Of a stretch of DNA of 64,000 nt, positions 1 to 9,003 are shown piece after piece (the stretch's first letter is position 1; each line of letters begins with the position of its first letter). The notes under the pieces are model-generated. The model did not search any database and was not told where the DNA came from. It was given only the letters and a program-made list of their open reading frames with translations. The translations under genes and the position numbers were made by a program. This DNA comes from Streptococcus sp. M334 (GTDB lineage Bacteria; Bacillota; Bacilli; Lactobacillales; Streptococcaceae), in NCBI RefSeq assembly GCF_000187745.1, contig NZ_GL732492.1:1-64000 (forward strand). The letters run 5' to 3'.

Positions 1-165
1 TATCGTTTCCAATACGTTATCCCCCGCTACCAGGCAGGTTACCTACGCGTTACTCACCCGTTCGCAACTCATCCAGAGAAGCAAGCTCCTCCTTCAGCGT
101 TCTACTTGCATGTATTAGGCACGCCGCCAGCGTTCGTCCTGAGCCAGGATCAAACTCTCATTAAA
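1..165 (-). rRNA. 16S ribosomal RNA, 5' end only
   Basis: The reverse complement carries the universal bacterial 16S start (GAGTTTGATCCTGGCTCAG), followed by the streptococcal V1 region, and runs off the left edge of the window. Only about the first 165 nt are present. The exact 5' processing point is estimated. The gene is transcribed leftward, downstream of the rRNA promoter and tRNA-Glu. Confidence 0.95.
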
Positions 166-319
166 AGTTTGAGTTCTCACTCATTTCTGTCACTGACAGA
201 TTTATTGTTTTTTCATTGTTCAGTACTACAACAGTTGTTGTAGTGCCCTGCACATTGGTTCGTCTTGTTCAGTTTTCAAAGGTCTTTGTCACTCGCTTCT
301 CTCAAGCGACAACTATATT

Positions 320-348
320 AGTATATCACAGTCGCTTTCGCTTGTCAA
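320..348 (-). promoter_or_regulatory. rRNA operon promoter
   Basis: On the minus strand a consensus -35 TTGACA (343-348) is separated by 17 bp from -10 TATACT (320-325), which has an extended TGA just upstream. It lies about 155 bp before the 16S 5' end, as expected for a strong rrn promoter with a leader. Confidence 0.85.
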
Positions 349-404
349 CACTTTTTTGAAACTTTTTTAATTTTTTCAATCAGTATTTCATCTGCAACAT
401 ACCA

Positions 405-476
405 TAGTCCGTACGGGATTCGAACCCGTGTTACCGCCGTGAAAAGGCGGTGTCTTAACCCCTTGACCAACGGACC
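405..476 (-). tRNA. tRNA-Glu (UUC)
   Basis: The minus strand folds as a 72-nt cloverleaf. The 7-bp acceptor GGTCCGT pairs with ACGGACT (one G-U) and is followed by discriminator A. The anticodon stem CCGCC/GGCGG holds loop TTTTCAC with anticodon TTC, and the T arm has GGTTCGAATCC. No CCA is encoded. It sits just upstream of an rrn operon, a common position for this tRNA in streptococci. Confidence 0.95.
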
Positions 477-501
477 TGAGTTGGTGTTTTCAACTCTTAC
501 T

Positions 502-529
502 ATTATACCGACTTTTTAAACTTTGTCAA
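502..529 (-). promoter_or_regulatory. Promoter of tRNA-Glu
   Basis: The minus strand has -35 TTGACA (524-529), a 16-bp spacer and -10 TATAAT (502-507), about 25 bp before the mature tRNA 5' end. Both hexamers are perfect consensus. Confidence 0.85.
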
Positions 530-540
530 CTACTTTTTCT

Positions 541-819
541 AATTTTTTTCATTTTTTTTACATGCGGTAACTTCTCAAAGTAACTTCCACCATAGCGGAA
601 CTTGATTTGAAACGCTTTCAGATGAGGGGATTTTGTGCGCTCTTTTTTCCGATTCATTTTAGTTACAAAAGCGATGAAATCAAGCAGTATTAAAACCAGT
701 GGAACTTACCCTGACACGGAATTCTACTGGTTTTTATGATTTTTATCAGACTAACTTCCACTTGGATTAGCGGTGGAACTTAGTTTGGGAATTTACCTTT
801 TTTCATTTTTTTACCAAGT
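541..819. other. Intergenic region with repeated AACTTCCAC / GGAACTT words
   Basis: No open reading frame of note. Two imperfect copies of a small inverted motif (TAACTTCCAC...AGCGG...AACTT) lie at 581-604 and 752-781. Between them an imperfect hairpin pairs AAAACCAGT (692-700) with ACTGGTTTT (726-734). I do not recognise a known repeat family. Confidence 0.4.
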
Positions 820-859
820 AAAAAGAGCCAGAATTGTACTGACCCTTCTATTGCTCTTT
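820..859 (-). terminator. Terminator of the gltX-cdd transcript
   Basis: On the minus strand AAAGAGC...TTCTGGCTCTTTTT forms a hairpin followed by a T run. Its 5' arm overlaps the stop codon of the deaminase-like gene. Confidence 0.55.
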
Positions 860-1282
860 AAACTTAGAAGCACGTTCTTCTCCCCACCAATAGGGCATTA
901 GTTCTGCGATTTTCACTGTCTTTCTTCTATCGTAGTCCATCATGAATTCTGCATCCTTATTTTCAGCGTTCAACTCTAAGAGGAACTCTCTGCAAGCTCC
1001 ACAGGGCATTCCTGAGCTTCCACCATAAGGTGGCTTGTCTCGAAAGGCTAATACTTTTTTAACCTTAGTTTGTCCTGAGAATTGATACATATTAAAGAGA
1101 GCTGCCCGTTCTGCACAGAGGTGGAAAACACCACAGGTTCCCTCCATACAGAAACCTGTAAATATTTGCCCATCTTCTGCTTCTACTGCGGCTACAACAT
1201 GATTGGCATAAACAAAAGCGGATACTTCATGTGGATTGTATAGTTTCTGTGCTTCTTCGTACATCTTTTCCCAGATGTCCAT
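848..1282 (-). CDS. Cytidine deaminase-like zinc hydrolase
   Basis: The 144-aa product has the two zinc signatures of the cytidine/deoxycytidylate deaminase fold: HLCAERAA in mid-protein (Cys zinc ligand position and catalytic Glu) and PCGACRE about 40 residues later (two Cys ligands). The family hydrolyses the exocyclic amine of cytidine or related pyrimidines in salvage. The sequence differs from classical Cdd, so a related or blasticidin-S-deaminase-like substrate is possible. It starts 13 bp after the gltX stop, is preceded by an AAGGA ribosome site, and probably depends on the gltX promoter. Confidence 0.75.
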   Translation of the reverse strand: MDIWEKMYEEAQKLYNPHEVSAFVYANHVVAAVEAEDGQIFTGFCMEGTCGVFHLCAERAALFNMYQFSGQTKVKKVLAFRDKPPYGGSSGMPCGACREFLLELNAENKDAEFMMDYDRRKTVKIAELMPYWWGEERASKFKEQ

Positions 1283-1295
1283 TATTACATCCTTC

Positions 1296-2756
1296 TTATT
1301 TAGAGATTTCTTTTAAGCAGTTTTCGATATGCTGAATTGATTTTTCACGTCCAAGCAAGAAAATTGTATCTGGCAATTCTGGTCCATGCATTTCACCTGA
1401 AACTGCGATACGAATAGGCATGAAAAGATTTTTCCCTTTAATACCTGTTTCTTTTTGAACAGCTTTTATTTGCGGGAAGATATTTTCTGTTATAAATTCA
1501 TCATCTATCATCGCTTCAAGTTTTGCTTTGAAGGCTTCAAGAACTGTTGGGACTGTTTCACCAGCCATGACTTCGCGCTCTGCTTCAGTCAATTCTGGGA
1601 AATCTGAGAAGAAGAGATCTGTCAATGGGATAATCTCATCTACTGATTTCATTTGTGGTTTATAGAGCTCAACTAATTTTTCAGCCTTGTCAGTCAATCG
1701 ACCTGCTTCTTCTAGGAATGGTTTTGCCATTTCAAAGATAGTTTCTAGATCTGCATTCTTGATATAATCATTGCTCATCCAGTCTAGTTTTTTCTGGTCA
1801 AAGGCTGCTGGAGACTTGCTGAGGCGGTTTTCATCGAAAAGTTTAATCAATTCTTCACGAGAGAAAATCTCATCTTCGCCACCTGGGTTCCAACCAAGAA
1901 GAGCAATAAAGTTAAAGACTGCTTCTGGAAGGTAACCTTTCTTTCGGTAATCTTCGATAAATTGAAGCGTATTAGTATCACGTTTAGATAACTTCTTACC
2001 AGTCTCAGAGTTGATGATTAAGGTCATGTGACCGAACTCTGGAGCTTCCCAACCAAGTGCTTCATAAACCATGAGCTGTTTTGGTGTATTAGCAATGTGG
2101 TCGTCTCCACGGATTACGTGAGAAATTTGCATATCATGGTCATCGATGACAACGGCAAAGTTGTATGTTGGGTAACCGTCTTTCTTTTGTATAACCCAGT
2201 CACCACCGATATTGCCACCTTCGAATTCGATATCACCTTTGACTATATCATGCCACTTGTAGATACCTGACTCATTGACAGCCAAACGAACAGTGGGGAT
2301 AATTCCTGCTGCTTCACGTTCTGCGATGTAAGCTACTTTTTCTTCTTCACTCATACCAAGGTATTCATTGATGTAGCGAGGCGTTTCACCAGCTGCTTCT
2401 TGGCGTTCGCGTTCAGCTGCCAACTCTTCTTCTGTAACATAAGATTTATAGGCTTTTCCTTCAGCTAGCAATTGGTCGATATATTTTTGATACAATTCCA
2501 AGCGTTCAGACTGGCGGTAATTTTTATGTGTTTCTGGACTTTCATCCCAATCCATTCCTAACCAACGAAGGTTTTCAAGCTGTGAACGCTCACCATCTTC
2601 GACATGTCGTTTACGGTCAGTATCTTCAATACGAATGATAAAAGTTCCACCGTGATGACGGGCGTAAAGGTAGTTAAACAATGCTGTACGGGCATTCCCG
2701 ATGTGTAGTAGTCCTGTTGGACTTGGTGCGTAACGTACGCGGATATCTTTTGACAT
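1296..2756 (-). CDS. gltX: Glutamyl-tRNA synthetase
   Basis: A 486-aa class I aminoacyl-tRNA synthetase that charges tRNA-Glu (and in Gram-positives usually tRNA-Gln for later amidation). The HIGH motif is HIGN at residues 18-21 and the KMSKS loop is KLSKR at 255-259. The C-terminal half is the helical anticodon-binding region. An AGGAG site lies 6 bp before the ATG. It has its own promoter (see 2803-2831) and reads into the deaminase-like gene. The tRNA-Glu gene lies 0.8 kb downstream. Confidence 0.97.
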   Translation of the reverse strand: MSKDIRVRYAPSPTGLLHIGNARTALFNYLYARHHGGTFIIRIEDTDRKRHVEDGERSQLENLRWLGMDWDESPETHKNYRQSERLELYQKYIDQLLAEGKAYKSYVTEEELAAERERQEAAGETPRYINEYLGMSEEEKVAYIAEREAAGIIPTVRLAVNESGIYKWHDIVKGDIEFEGGNIGGDWVIQKKDGYPTYNFAVVIDDHDMQISHVIRGDDHIANTPKQLMVYEALGWEAPEFGHMTLIINSETGKKLSKRDTNTLQFIEDYRKKGYLPEAVFNFIALLGWNPGGEDEIFSREELIKLFDENRLSKSPAAFDQKKLDWMSNDYIKNADLETIFEMAKPFLEEAGRLTDKAEKLVELYKPQMKSVDEIIPLTDLFFSDFPELTEAEREVMAGETVPTVLEAFKAKLEAMIDDEFITENIFPQIKAVQKETGIKGKNLFMPIRIAVSGEMHGPELPDTIFLLGREKSIQHIENCLKEISK

Positions 2757-2802
2757 AGTTTCTCCTATAAAGTCTCTAGGCGTCTGCCTTTTTGCTCTCT
2801 AT

Positions 2803-2831
2803 ATTATATCACAAGTCTTGGCTGAGTCCAA
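2803..2831 (-). promoter_or_regulatory. Promoter of gltX
   Basis: Minus-strand -35 TTGGAC (2826-2831), 17-bp spacer, and -10 TATAAT (2803-2808) with a TGA extension. The start codon follows after about 45 bp. Confidence 0.7.
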
Positions 2832-2851
2832 TTTCTATGGATAAAGAGAGT

Positions 2852-2880
2852 AAAAAGAGTGGACAAACCACTCTTTTCTT
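2852..2880 (-). terminator. Terminator of pgi
   Basis: The minus strand has AAAGAGTGG and CCACTCTTT arms around a 5-nt loop, followed by a T run, directly after the pgi stop. Confidence 0.85.
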
Positions 2881-2883
2881 CTA

Positions 2884-4233
2884 TTATAGACGTGCGTTAA
2901 GTTCTTTGCTCAATTCTTCAAATCCTGGTTTTCCAAGAAGGGCAAACATGTTACGTTTATAAGCTTCAACACCTGGTTGGTCAAATGGGTTGATGGCATT
3001 CAAGTAACCTGAAAGGGCGATAGCCAATTCGAAGAAGTAGATAGTGTATCCAAGAGTGAAAGCATCTTGCTCAGGAAGAGTCACGTACATGTTTGGTACA
3101 TCACCATCTGTGTGGGCAAGAAGAACACCGTCAGTCGCTTTTTTATTTACAAAGTCAACGTCTTTTCCTTGAAGGTAACCAAGTCCGTCAAGGTCTTCTT
3201 CCAAGCTAGGGATAATCACGTTCTTACGAGGTTTGTCAACACGGACAACTGTTTCAAACATGATGCGAGTTCCTTCTTGGATAAATTGACCCAATGAGTG
3301 CAAGTCAGTTGAGAAGTTAGCTGAAGTTGGGTAGATACCTTTTTGGTCTTTTCCTTCTGATTCACCAGCCAATTGTTTCCACCATTCTGAGAAGTATTGA
3401 AGTGATGGCTCATAGTTTACCAAGATTTCAGTTGCATAGCCTTTACGGTAAAGGATGTTACGAACAGCTGCATATTGGTAAGCTTCGTTTTCAGAGATTT
3501 TATCTGAAGTGTAGTCTTTGCGGGCTGCGTTAGCACCTTCCATAAGGGCTTTGATGTCAGCTCCTGATGCTGCGATTGGAAGCAAACCAACAGCTGTCAA
3601 TACTGAGAAGCGTCCACCGATATCATCTGGAACAACAAATGTTTCCCAACCGTTAGCGTCTGCTTCAACCTTAACAGCACCTTTTTGGCGGTCAGTCGTT
3701 GCATAGATACGTTTGTTTGCTTCTTCTTGTCCGTATTTCTTAACCAAGAGTTCTTTGAAGACACGGAAAGCGATAGCTGGTTCAGTTGTTGTACCTGATT
3801 TAGAAATCACGTTTACTGAGAAGTCTTTGTCTGCAACATACTCTACCAAGTCAGCAAGGTAAGTAGATGAGATTGAGTTTCCTGCGTAAAGGATTTGTGG
3901 AGCTTTGCGCTCTTCTTTTGTTTGCAAGTTTGCAAAGTGGTGATTCAAGAAGTCGATTGCTGCTTTAGCACCAAGGTAAGATCCTCCGATACCGATAACA
4001 ACCAAAACATCGCTGTCTGACTTGATTTGCTCAGCAGCTTTCAAGATGCGGTCAAATTCTTCGCGGTCGTAGTTTTCAGGAAGGTCCAACCATCCCAAAA
4101 AGTCGCTACCAGCACCAGTTCCTTTACGGATCAATTCATCTGCTGCTGTTACTTGTGATTGCATGTATTCCACTTCATGTGGGGCAACAAATTTGTCTAA
4201 AACTTTTGAATAATCAAATTTAATATGTGACAT
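2884..4233 (-). CDS. pgi: Glucose-6-phosphate isomerase
   Basis: The 449-aa product matches the bacterial Pgi family, which interconverts glucose-6-phosphate and fructose-6-phosphate in the cytosol. The family signature [14 protein letters not shown] lies near residue 207, within two SIS-type sugar-isomerase subdomains. An AGGAG site precedes the ATG. It is monocistronic, with its own promoter and terminator. A MalR-like palindrome about 35-50 bp upstream of the promoter suggests that maltodextrin or carbon signals may influence it. Confidence 0.97.
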   Translation of the reverse strand: MSHIKFDYSKVLDKFVAPHEVEYMQSQVTAADELIRKGTGAGSDFLGWLDLPENYDREEFDRILKAAEQIKSDSDVLVVIGIGGSYLGAKAAIDFLNHHFANLQTKEERKAPQILYAGNSISSTYLADLVEYVADKDFSVNVISKSGTTTEPAIAFRVFKELLVKKYGQEEANKRIYATTDRQKGAVKVEADANGWETFVVPDDIGGRFSVLTAVGLLPIAASGADIKALMEGANAARKDYTSDKISENEAYQYAAVRNILYRKGYATEILVNYEPSLQYFSEWWKQLAGESEGKDQKGIYPTSANFSTDLHSLGQFIQEGTRIMFETVVRVDKPRKNVIIPSLEEDLDGLGYLQGKDVDFVNKKATDGVLLAHTDGDVPNMYVTLPEQDAFTLGYTIYFFELAIALSGYLNAINPFDQPGVEAYKRNMFALLGKPGFEELSKELNARL

Positions 4234-4261
4234 GTTATTCCTCCAATATTTCTTCTTTTAT

Positions 4262-4290
4262 ATCATAACGCTTACCTTCGTTTTTTTCAA
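4262..4290 (-). promoter_or_regulatory. Promoter of pgi
   Basis: Minus-strand -35 TTGAAA (4285-4290), 17-bp spacer and -10 TATGAT (4262-4267), about 28 bp before the start codon. Confidence 0.7.
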
Positions 4291-4325
4291 GTTTTTTTGT
4301 CGAATTTCTCCAATTTTTATCAGAA

Positions 4326-4340
4326 TTCAAACGTTTGCGT
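4326..4340 (-). promoter_or_regulatory. MalR/CcpA-type palindrome upstream of pgi
   Basis: The minus strand reads ACGCAAACGTTTGAA. This matches 12 of 14 positions of the perfect CGCAAACGTTTGCG operator between malQ and malX. It sits about 35 bp upstream of the pgi -35 box, so activation or remote control is more likely than simple promoter occlusion. Confidence 0.5.
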
Positions 4341-4369
4341 AAAAATGCCGCATTCCAAAAATTTTGAAA

Positions 4370-4406
4370 AAATAAAAGAAAGAACGACTAGATGTTCCAG
4401 TCGTTA
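4370..4406 (-). terminator. Terminator of the glutamine amidotransferase gene
   Basis: AACGACTGGAACATCTAGTCGTT on the minus strand forms a 7-bp stem, followed by CTTTCTTTTATTTTTT. The stop codon lies in its 5' arm. Confidence 0.8.
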
Positions 4407-5093
4407 CAGTTCATTCAATAAATACTCAAATAGTTCTAAATTGCCATCTTCTTCATTAACCAGAAACTCTGGATGCCACTGCAAACCGATAATGCGGTGC
4501 TCGTCGATAGACTCAATCGCTTCGATGGTCTGGTCTCTTGGATCAATAGCAGTTACACGGAAATTAGGTGCCAAATCTTTAATACTTTGACGATGGACGG
4601 AATTGACCTGGCTTTCTTTTCCAAACAGCTTGGCCACCACGCTTCCTTCTACTGTCTCAATAGAGTGAGATGTCCCGAAAGGTAGTCCTTGCCAGTGACC
4701 TTCGATTTCTTGATTGAGGGTTCCCCCAAAGGCAACATTGACAAGTTGGACACCACGGCAGATTGCCATAATTGGTTTGTTCTGACGGAGAGCTTCCTTC
4801 AAGAGTGCCAATTCAAATTCATCACGGACTAGATTGTAATCATCGCTCTCGATGGTCTTTTTCTCTCCATAAAACTGAGGATGGACATTTTGACCGCCTG
4901 TCAAAATAAGCTTGTCAATCATTTCCACATAATCGCGTACAACTGACTCATCACCAACAGGAATGACTAAAGGGAGACCACCGACTTGACGAATACTCTC
5001 TGCGAATCTACAAGATACAGATGAGTGAATGTTTTTGCCTTCTGCGTCTACTGGACATAGATTTGCAGCAACTCCTACAACCGTTCTAGGCAT
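4404..5093 (-). CDS. Class I glutamine amidotransferase / gamma-glutamyl hydrolase (peptidase C26-like)
   Basis: The 229-aa product has the GATase1 triad: nucleophile C112 in AICRGVQL, and H207 and E209 in LQWHPEF. The overall layout (oxyanion LTGGQNV near residue 64) resembles PuuD-type gamma-glutamyl-GABA hydrolases, which cleave gamma-glutamyl amides, rather than a biosynthetic GATase subunit. No synthetase partner is adjacent. The substrate is not deducible. A BOX element lies immediately upstream. Confidence 0.8.
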   Translation of the reverse strand: MPRTVVGVAANLCPVDAEGKNIHSSVSCRFAESIRQVGGLPLVIPVGDESVVRDYVEMIDKLILTGGQNVHPQFYGEKKTIESDDYNLVRDEFELALLKEALRQNKPIMAICRGVQLVNVAFGGTLNQEIEGHWQGLPFGTSHSIETVEGSVVAKLFGKESQVNSVHRQSIKDLAPNFRVTAIDPRDQTIEAIESIDEHRIIGLQWHPEFLVNEEDGNLELFEYLLNEL

Positions 5094-5115
5094 GATGTCT
5101 CTCCTTTCGAATGTT

Positions 5116-5268
5116 AATACTCTTCGAAAATCTCTTCAAACCACGTCAGCGTCGCCTTACCGTAGCTATGGTTACTGACTTCGTCAGTTCTATCCACAAC
5201 CTCAAAGCAGTGCTTTGAGCAACCTGCGGCTAGTTTCCTAGTTCACTCTTTGATTTTCATTGAGTATA
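5116..5268 (-). repeat. BOX element (boxA-B-C), minus orientation
   Basis: Read on the minus strand it starts TATACTCAATGAAAATCAAA and ends TTTTCGAAGAGTATT. It includes GAACTGACGAAGTCAG and a near match to the BOXA1R priming site (TACGGTAAGGCGACGCTGAC). At about 153 bp it is a full boxA-boxB-boxC unit. It fills most of the gap between the patB 3' end and the amidotransferase gene. Confidence 0.9.
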
Positions 5269-5383
5269 ACGATAGTCCTATCATATCACTCAAAACGTCT
5301 TTCGTCTAATATGTTTTTTTTTAAGACTGTGATAAGTATTTTTTATGGACAAGAAAAAGCTGCCCAAGAGGACAACTTCTTTC

Positions 5384-7150
5384 TTATTCAAAAACAAATT
5401 GATTGTGATAGAGTTCTGAATAAAATCCACCTAGTTTCAGGAGTTCATGGTGATTACCACGTTCAATGACTTCTCCATCTTTAAGGACAATAATCTGATC
5501 TGCATTGAGGATGGTCTTCAAGCGATGGGCAATGACGAAACTGGTTCTACCTGCTACAACCGCCTCCATGGCATGCTGAATCTTGCTTTCTGTCACCGTA
5601 TCTACGTTTGAAGTGGCTTCATCTAAAATGAGAACTTCTGGATCCGTCATCAGCGTTCGAGCGATGGAAATCAATTGTTTCTGCCCTGTTGAGAAGATGC
5701 TCTGATCATCATCGATAAGCGTATCGTATTTATCAGGTAAGCTTTCGATATAGTCATGAATATGGGTTGCTTTGGCTGCTGCCTCAACCATTTCCTGACT
5801 TGCATCTGGCACACCAAAACGGATATTGTCTCGAATGGTTCCGCTAAATAAGACCGAATCTTGCAAGACAATCCCCACCTTGCTTCTGAGACTATCTAAA
5901 TCATAGTCACGAATGTCTTTTCCGTCAAAATAAATACCGCCAGCATCAACATCATAAAAGCGATTGATGAGATTCATAATAGTGGTTTTTCCTGAACCCG
6001 TCGGACCAACAACTGCTGTCATCTGGCCTTTCGGGGCAGAAATGCTGACATCTTTCAAAATAGGTTTATCAGGCAGATATGAGAAATCAATATGACGAAT
6101 TTCAACACCTTCTTGCAAGTGAGTGAAGGTTGGAGCCTTTTCAGGTCGGATTTCCTCCTCCGCATCAAACATTTCCTGAATCCGTTCAGCCCCTGTAAAG
6201 GCTAACTGGAGGCTTCCCCAACTAGCTGCAACTTGGATAATAGGCTGGTAGTACTGCTGTGAAAATTGGGCAAACATAACAATCAAACCTAAAGCTGTAC
6301 TTGTTTCAATAGTCTTATCATTTAGTAGAACAGCTGAACCCGCAAAGATGACGATGGCTGTGTTAACCAGACTCATCCCATTCATGACAGGGAAAAGAAT
6401 TCCTGAGAACATTCTTCCTTTAAAGGTCGCCTTGCGCACGCGCTCATTTTGTTCAAGAAAGCCTACCATCATATCCTCTTGAATTCCTTGGACAATGACA
6501 GCTTTTTGACCTGAGATACTCTCATCCATATAGGCATTGAGTTTCCCTACTTCTTTTTGCTGGAGGTTGGTGTATTTACGTGCCATTTTCACGATAAAAA
6601 TCAGCATGAGGAAGGCCACTGGTGTGCTGGCAATGGTGATGAGGGCCAGCGTCACATTTCTCGAAAACATGACAAAAATCAGAGCAATGTATAAAACAAT
6701 ATTGCTCATGACCTGAACCAGACTTTCATTAAAGGCTTGGAGGATATTATCCAAATCACTAGTAAAACGAGACAGGATATCCCCATCTTGTCGGCGGTCA
6801 AAGAAAGAAACCGTTAACCGAGCAAGCTTACCGAAGAGGCCTTTGCGCATCTCGTTGGTCGACTCTGCAATCACGCGCGTCATGAGACACATGTATATGA
6901 CACTGGAGATAAAGAGAACCAAAACTAGCAGGCCAAGATTGACCATGATTCTCGATAGGCTTTGCCAAACAAGTTCTGGATTGCCATCTTGATAAGCTTG
7001 AACTAAATTAGCTAGCTGCGTCACCGCTTGTCCAGAAAAGACCGGAAAGAGAGCTTGGGCAAGAGTCGCCAGAACAATCATCAGGATGACGACTACAAAT
7101 GATAGCTTATAGACTTTAAAATAATTCCAAAAAAATTGAACAGTCTTCAT
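5384..7150 (-). CDS. patB: Heterodimeric ABC multidrug exporter subunit PatB
   Basis: A 588-aa half-transporter with an N-terminal six-helix exporter domain and a C-terminal nucleotide-binding domain. The ATP site has Walker A GPTGSGKTT, Walker B LILDEATS with the catalytic Glu, and the H-loop VIAHR. The signature is the non-canonical FSTGQ. I chose the ATG preceded by GGAGGAG, which lies 1 bp after the patA stop and gives the pneumococcal PatB length. PatAB exports fluoroquinolones and other hydrophobic drugs across the membrane. It is co-transcribed with patA. Confidence 0.93.
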   Translation of the reverse strand: MKTVQFFWNYFKVYKLSFVVVILMIVLATLAQALFPVFSGQAVTQLANLVQAYQDGNPELVWQSLSRIMVNLGLLVLVLFISSVIYMCLMTRVIAESTNEMRKGLFGKLARLTVSFFDRRQDGDILSRFTSDLDNILQAFNESLVQVMSNIVLYIALIFVMFSRNVTLALITIASTPVAFLMLIFIVKMARKYTNLQQKEVGKLNAYMDESISGQKAVIVQGIQEDMMVGFLEQNERVRKATFKGRMFSGILFPVMNGMSLVNTAIVIFAGSAVLLNDKTIETSTALGLIVMFAQFSQQYYQPIIQVAASWGSLQLAFTGAERIQEMFDAEEEIRPEKAPTFTHLQEGVEIRHIDFSYLPDKPILKDVSISAPKGQMTAVVGPTGSGKTTIMNLINRFYDVDAGGIYFDGKDIRDYDLDSLRSKVGIVLQDSVLFSGTIRDNIRFGVPDASQEMVEAAAKATHIHDYIESLPDKYDTLIDDDQSIFSTGQKQLISIARTLMTDPEVLILDEATSNVDTVTESKIQHAMEAVVAGRTSFVIAHRLKTILNADQIIVLKDGEVIERGNHHELLKLGGFYSELYHNQFVFE

Positions 7151-7151
7151 T

Positions 7152-8858
7152 TTACTCCTCCTTTCCTTTCTGTGTTTCATAGATTTCACGGTAAACAGCA
7201 TTATCGGCAACCAAGTCTGCATGCGTACCTTGACCAATCAATCGCCCTTGATCTAGAACCAAGATTTTATCTGCATGAACAACCGAGCTAATCTTTTGCG
7301 CGATGATAATGGTTGTTGTCCCCTTCAAGTCCTTATTCAAGGCTTCCTGAACCAGACGCTCTGACTTGGCATCCAAGGCCGAGGTCGAATCGTCAAAAAT
7401 CAGAATACGTGGATTGCTGACAATCCCACGCGCAATCGACATCCTTTGTTTTTGCCCACCTGAGAAATTAGTCCCCCGTTCCTCAACTGGACTTTCAAAG
7501 GTTTTCTCCATACGATGAATGAATTCACTAGCCTGAGCAATATTAGCTGCGCGTTCCATTTCAAATAGAGTAGCATCTCCTTTGCCCTGTCTCAGGTTAT
7601 CTGCAATCGTTCCACTAAAGAGAATGGCACGTTGGAGAACGATAGAGACAGCTTTACGCAGGGTCCCTTCACTCACTTCTCGAATATCCTTGCCTCCGAT
7701 TTTGATAGAGCCTTCCTGTGGGTCAAAGAGACGTGGAATCAATTGAGCCAAGGTTGATTTTCCTGCACCAGTCGCTCCAACGACACCAACCATTTGACCA
7801 GGCTCGATGGTAAAGCTCACGTCTTTCAGCATTGGTTCCTTGTCCATTGGATAGGTAAAGGTTACATTTTCAAAGCTAAGGCTTCCAACCAACTCTTCAT
7901 CTGGGACATCTTTGAAGGTCATGGCTGGCTCTGCGTCCAGAATTTCTCGAATACGACGCATAGAAATCATGGCACGACTGACAGAATTTCCCAAAAATCC
8001 AACCATAACAATGGTAAAGATAATCTGGCTTAGGTAATTGACAAAGGAAGCAATGGAGCCAACAACTGACGGATCCGACTGAACCATCCCCGCAACTAGC
8101 CAAATAGAGAGGAAAACCGCCCCGTAGCCGACTAACATCATAAAGGGTTCCACTACTGAAAAGGCATAACCGATGTAAAGATTTTGACCGAGTAACTCGT
8201 CTGAAACCTCCGTAAACTTAGCAAATTGCTCTTTTTCTTGGACAAAGGACTTGACCACACGAACGCCACGCAAATTTTCCTTGGCAATGGCATTGATGCG
8301 TTCAAGAAGGGTTTGAAACTTGGCAAAACGAGGCCCCATCATCCCCATCATGACAGCAGTCAAACCAAAAATCAAGACTACCATGAGAACAATTACCCAC
8401 CACAGAGAAGGTAAGATTTGAATCGCCAGGATAAAGGAACCGATGAACAAGAGGGGAAGTCTGAAAAGAATTTGGAAGGTCATCATGACCACGTTCTGAA
8501 TCTGGTTGATATCATTTGTCATGCGAACGACTAGATTTCCCGCATTAAATTGTTCAATATTGGCATAAGAAAAGGTTTGGATTTTACGGAAGGCATCCTC
8601 TCGAAGGTCGGATGAAACCCCTTGAGCAATATAGGCTGCGAGGACAACATTGAGCCCACCAGCAACCAGACCGACCAGGGCCACACCAATCAACCAAGCC
8701 CCGATACTATAAATGGCTTCATATTTCCCAGCAAGGAGGGCGTCTAACACTTCCTGCAGGTAACGCGGTTGCAGAAGTGAACTAGCAACCATCAAGCCTG
8801 TCATCAGGAGCGAAGCCAGGGCCTGCCACTTGTAGGTTTTTATTTTCTGAATCAGCAT
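7152..8858 (-). CDS. patA: Heterodimeric ABC multidrug exporter subunit PatA
   Basis: A 568-aa partner of PatB with the same exporter-plus-NBD layout. Walker A is GATGAGKST at 361-369 and the signature is the canonical SGGQ near 466. Walker B ends in D488-D489 instead of D-E, and the H-loop His is replaced by Gln (IIAQK). This site should therefore be hydrolytically weak, while its signature completes the consensus site formed with PatB. Expression is likely controlled by the leader hairpin upstream. Confidence 0.93.
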   Translation of the reverse strand: MLIQKIKTYKWQALASLLMTGLMVASSLLQPRYLQEVLDALLAGKYEAIYSIGAWLIGVALVGLVAGGLNVVLAAYIAQGVSSDLREDAFRKIQTFSYANIEQFNAGNLVVRMTNDINQIQNVVMMTFQILFRLPLLFIGSFILAIQILPSLWWVIVLMVVLIFGLTAVMMGMMGPRFAKFQTLLERINAIAKENLRGVRVVKSFVQEKEQFAKFTEVSDELLGQNLYIGYAFSVVEPFMMLVGYGAVFLSIWLVAGMVQSDPSVVGSIASFVNYLSQIIFTIVMVGFLGNSVSRAMISMRRIREILDAEPAMTFKDVPDEELVGSLSFENVTFTYPMDKEPMLKDVSFTIEPGQMVGVVGATGAGKSTLAQLIPRLFDPQEGSIKIGGKDIREVSEGTLRKAVSIVLQRAILFSGTIADNLRQGKGDATLFEMERAANIAQASEFIHRMEKTFESPVEERGTNFSGGQKQRMSIARGIVSNPRILIFDDSTSALDAKSERLVQEALNKDLKGTTTIIIAQKISSVVHADKILVLDQGRLIGQGTHADLVADNAVYREIYETQKGKEE

Positions 8859-8870
8859 ACTTTCTCCTTA

Positions 8871-8907
8871 AAAAATAGACAAAAGGGAGCGACAATGTGT
8901 CAGCTCC
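8871..8907 (-). terminator. Attenuator hairpin in the patA leader
   Basis: On the minus strand GGAGC and GCTCC arms (with an inner TGTC/GACA pairing) are followed by CCTTTTGTCTATTTTTT, all between the patA promoter and its ribosome site. A leader attenuator whose disruption raises patAB expression is known in S. pneumoniae. Just before it the leader has a four-codon frame, ATG AGA AGG AGC TGA, which overlaps the 5' arm. Confidence 0.8.
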
Positions 8908-8931
8908 TTCTCATTCTGTTTGTGTGATGTT

Positions 8932-8960
8932 ATTCTAGCAAAAAAGTGGGGGATTGTCAA
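8932..8960 (-). promoter_or_regulatory. Promoter of patAB
   Basis: Minus-strand -35 TTGACA (8955-8960), 17-bp spacer, and -10 TAGAAT (8932-8937) with TGC extension. Confidence 0.85.
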
Positions 8961-9003
8961 AGAAGTCTCCTTGATATAGCTAGAATGACAAGTAATTCAT
9001 TCT

